From positions 1-6,430 of the forward strand of contig DAHWHT010000290.1 of NCBI GenBank assembly GCA_027335515.1: DNA of 6,430 nt, read 5' to 3'. The DNA is from Clostridia bacterium (GTDB taxonomy: Bacteria; Bacillota_E; RBS10-35; JAJYVN01). The notes under the pieces were generated by a model. The model ran no database searches, was not told where the DNA came from, and saw only the letters and a list, made by a program, of their open reading frames with translations. Made by a program: the position numbers and the translations under genes. This document shows positions 5,629-6,430 of this stretch, piece by piece (the first letter of the stretch is position 1; every line of letters starts with the position of its first letter).

Positions 5629-6430
5629 TTAGCCGTTAAGGTTGTTCAGTGTGAAACCACCTGTGGATCCAGGTCGGGATGCGACCGGGCCCTGCGTCTG
5701 CCCCATCGCCTCGCGCAGCACGGGCCGCACCGTCAGTTGTGAGATGGGCCGCAGCTTGCCAAAGCCGACCGCCGCCGCGGCATCCAGAAAGCGGACCCGG
5801 CCGGGGTTGGCGTAGGGCGCCGTGCCGTTGTATGGATCCTCAAGGATCCAGGCGGCGGTGTGCGCGACGCTGCTGCAACCGCTGCAACGGCCGCTTGCCG
5901 AAAAGCCGTTGGTGTGGTCCTTGAGACGAAAGCTCCAGTGGTCGGCCCGGTGCGCGGATTGCGCCACCAGGACGGTGACGCGGTCCCCCGGTTCCACGTT
6001 GAGCATCAGCTCGTGGGGTGCCGTTGGGTTCGCGGGCTCGTTGATCCACCAAGGGGCCTCCAAGCTCCAACCCCGCTGGCCGGCCGCCGTCTGAAGGTAG
6101 ACGCCGGCCTGCATTAACTGAGAGTGACCGAGGGCGTGGATGCCGATGCCGGCCCAGATCCCCGCCCATGCGACGCCCTGCGTGGGTGCCGGCGGTGCGT
6201 GGCGTGGCAAGACAAATGTCGTAGACACGGCGGTGAAGCGTTTGCCGGCTGGCGCGTAGGCGACGTAGCCGCTGCCCCAGCCGCCGTACGAGACGGGTTT
6301 GCCCACGCTGCCGCGAGCTGTGGGGATTTGGGTGGCGGCCGGCGCCGGCAGTGCGCTTGGACCGCCGTCGCCCGCCGCAGCGGCGGCCGGAGTTGCCACC
6401 AGGCTGAGACCAAGGGCGACGGGTACGAGG
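5629..6430 (-). CDS. Secreted peptidase G1 (glutamic peptidase / A4) family protein, N-terminus cut by window edge
   Basis: This protein belongs to the eqolisin family, beta-sandwich acid endopeptidases that use a Gln-Glu pair. The frame is open to the right edge. The first visible residues, LVPVALGLSLVATPAAAAAG, form a signal-peptide core and Ala-rich cleavage region, so export is likely and the true start lies outside. Numbering is from the GTG codon at 6399, which I do not take as the start. Family landmarks are YGGWGSGYVA (38-47), WAGIWAGIGI (78-87), QLMQAGV with the likely catalytic Gln97 (94-100), WWINEP (117-122), GDRVTV (138-143) and AAWILEDP (182-189). The last is normally A-E-W-I/V-x-E; here the first Glu is Ala183. 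To my recollection that is the catalytic Glu, so activity is in doubt. Two nearby cysteines (172, 175) may form a disulfide. The mature part, roughly 230-245 residues, is normal for bacterial members. It is on the same strand as the glycosyltransferase block but separated by 169 bp, so it is probably not cotranscribed. Confidence 0.88.
   Translation of the reverse strand, partial: LVPVALGLSLVATPAAAAAGDGGPSALPAPAATQIPTARGSVGKPVSYGGWGSGYVAYAPAGKRFTAVSTTFVLPRHAPPAPTQGVAWAGIWAGIGIHALGHSQLMQAGVYLQTAAGQRGWSLEAPWWINEPANPTAPHELMLNVEPGDRVTVLVAQSAHRADHWSFRLKDHTNGFSASGRCSGCSSVAHTAAWILEDPYNGTAPYANPGRVRFLDAAAAVGFGKLRPISQLTVRPVLREAMGQTQGPVASRPGSTGGFTLNNLNG
5833..5850. repeat. 8-2-8 inverted repeat over the conserved peptidase motif
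   Basis: TGGATCCT and AGGATCCA are perfect inverted copies separated by two bases. On the coding strand they spell the codons for W-I-L-E-D-P, the conserved motif of the peptidase G1 family. The symmetry probably follows from the codon choice for this motif, but it adjoins the codon (5851-5853) where a conserved Glu is replaced by Ala. Confidence 0.6.

Noticed and set aside
1..6430. tRNA, rRNA, CRISPR, insertion sequence or attachment site
   Set aside because: No regularly spaced repeats, transposase motifs, terminal inverted repeats or tRNA-like segments were seen; nearly all bases are accounted for by four genes.

Overview
The window comes from a high-GC bacterium, with GC around two thirds by eye and codons mostly ending in G or C. 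It has no mobile element, RNA gene or CRISPR that I can see. The lineage cannot be fixed from sequence alone. A secreted G1-family (glutamic) peptidase beside a polysaccharide-type cluster would fit a soil-type high-GC lineage such as Actinomycetota or Chloroflexota-like groups, but this is only a guess.

Everything recognisable is coded on the minus strand, so transcription reads from right to left. At the right edge (5629-6430) is a secreted protein of the peptidase G1 / A4 (glutamic peptidase, eqolisin) family. Its start lies beyond the window, but part of its signal peptide is visible. It is followed by a 169-bp gap with a weak candidate promoter and a perfect 6-1-6 dyad. Next is a compact block of three genes: a GT-B fold family 4 glycosyltransferase (4320-5459); a large fusion of a glutamine-dependent asparagine synthase-type amidotransferase with a second GT4 glycosyltransferase (1051-4287); and a third GT4 glycosyltransferase (1-1070), which starts at GTG inside the end of the fusion gene and runs off the left edge. 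The gap between the first two is under 35 bp and the last two overlap by 20 bp, so the block looks like one operon.

Taken together, the block looks like part of a cluster making a surface polysaccharide or other glycoconjugate. Three GT4 modules would add sugars in turn. The amidotransferase module probably converts a carboxylate (a uronic acid or amino-acid substituent, or free aspartate) into an amide. The actual product cannot be read from the window.

The points most worth a second look are: the amidotransferase-GT4 fusion, with its Ala/Pro/Thr-rich linker and a 16-bp perfect palindrome next to an in-frame internal ATG; the doubled start codon of that gene, where only the second ATG puts the catalytic Cys at position 2; and the G1-family protein, in which the usual A-E-W-I/V-x-E motif reads A-A-W-I-L-E, raising the possibility that it is a non-catalytic relative.
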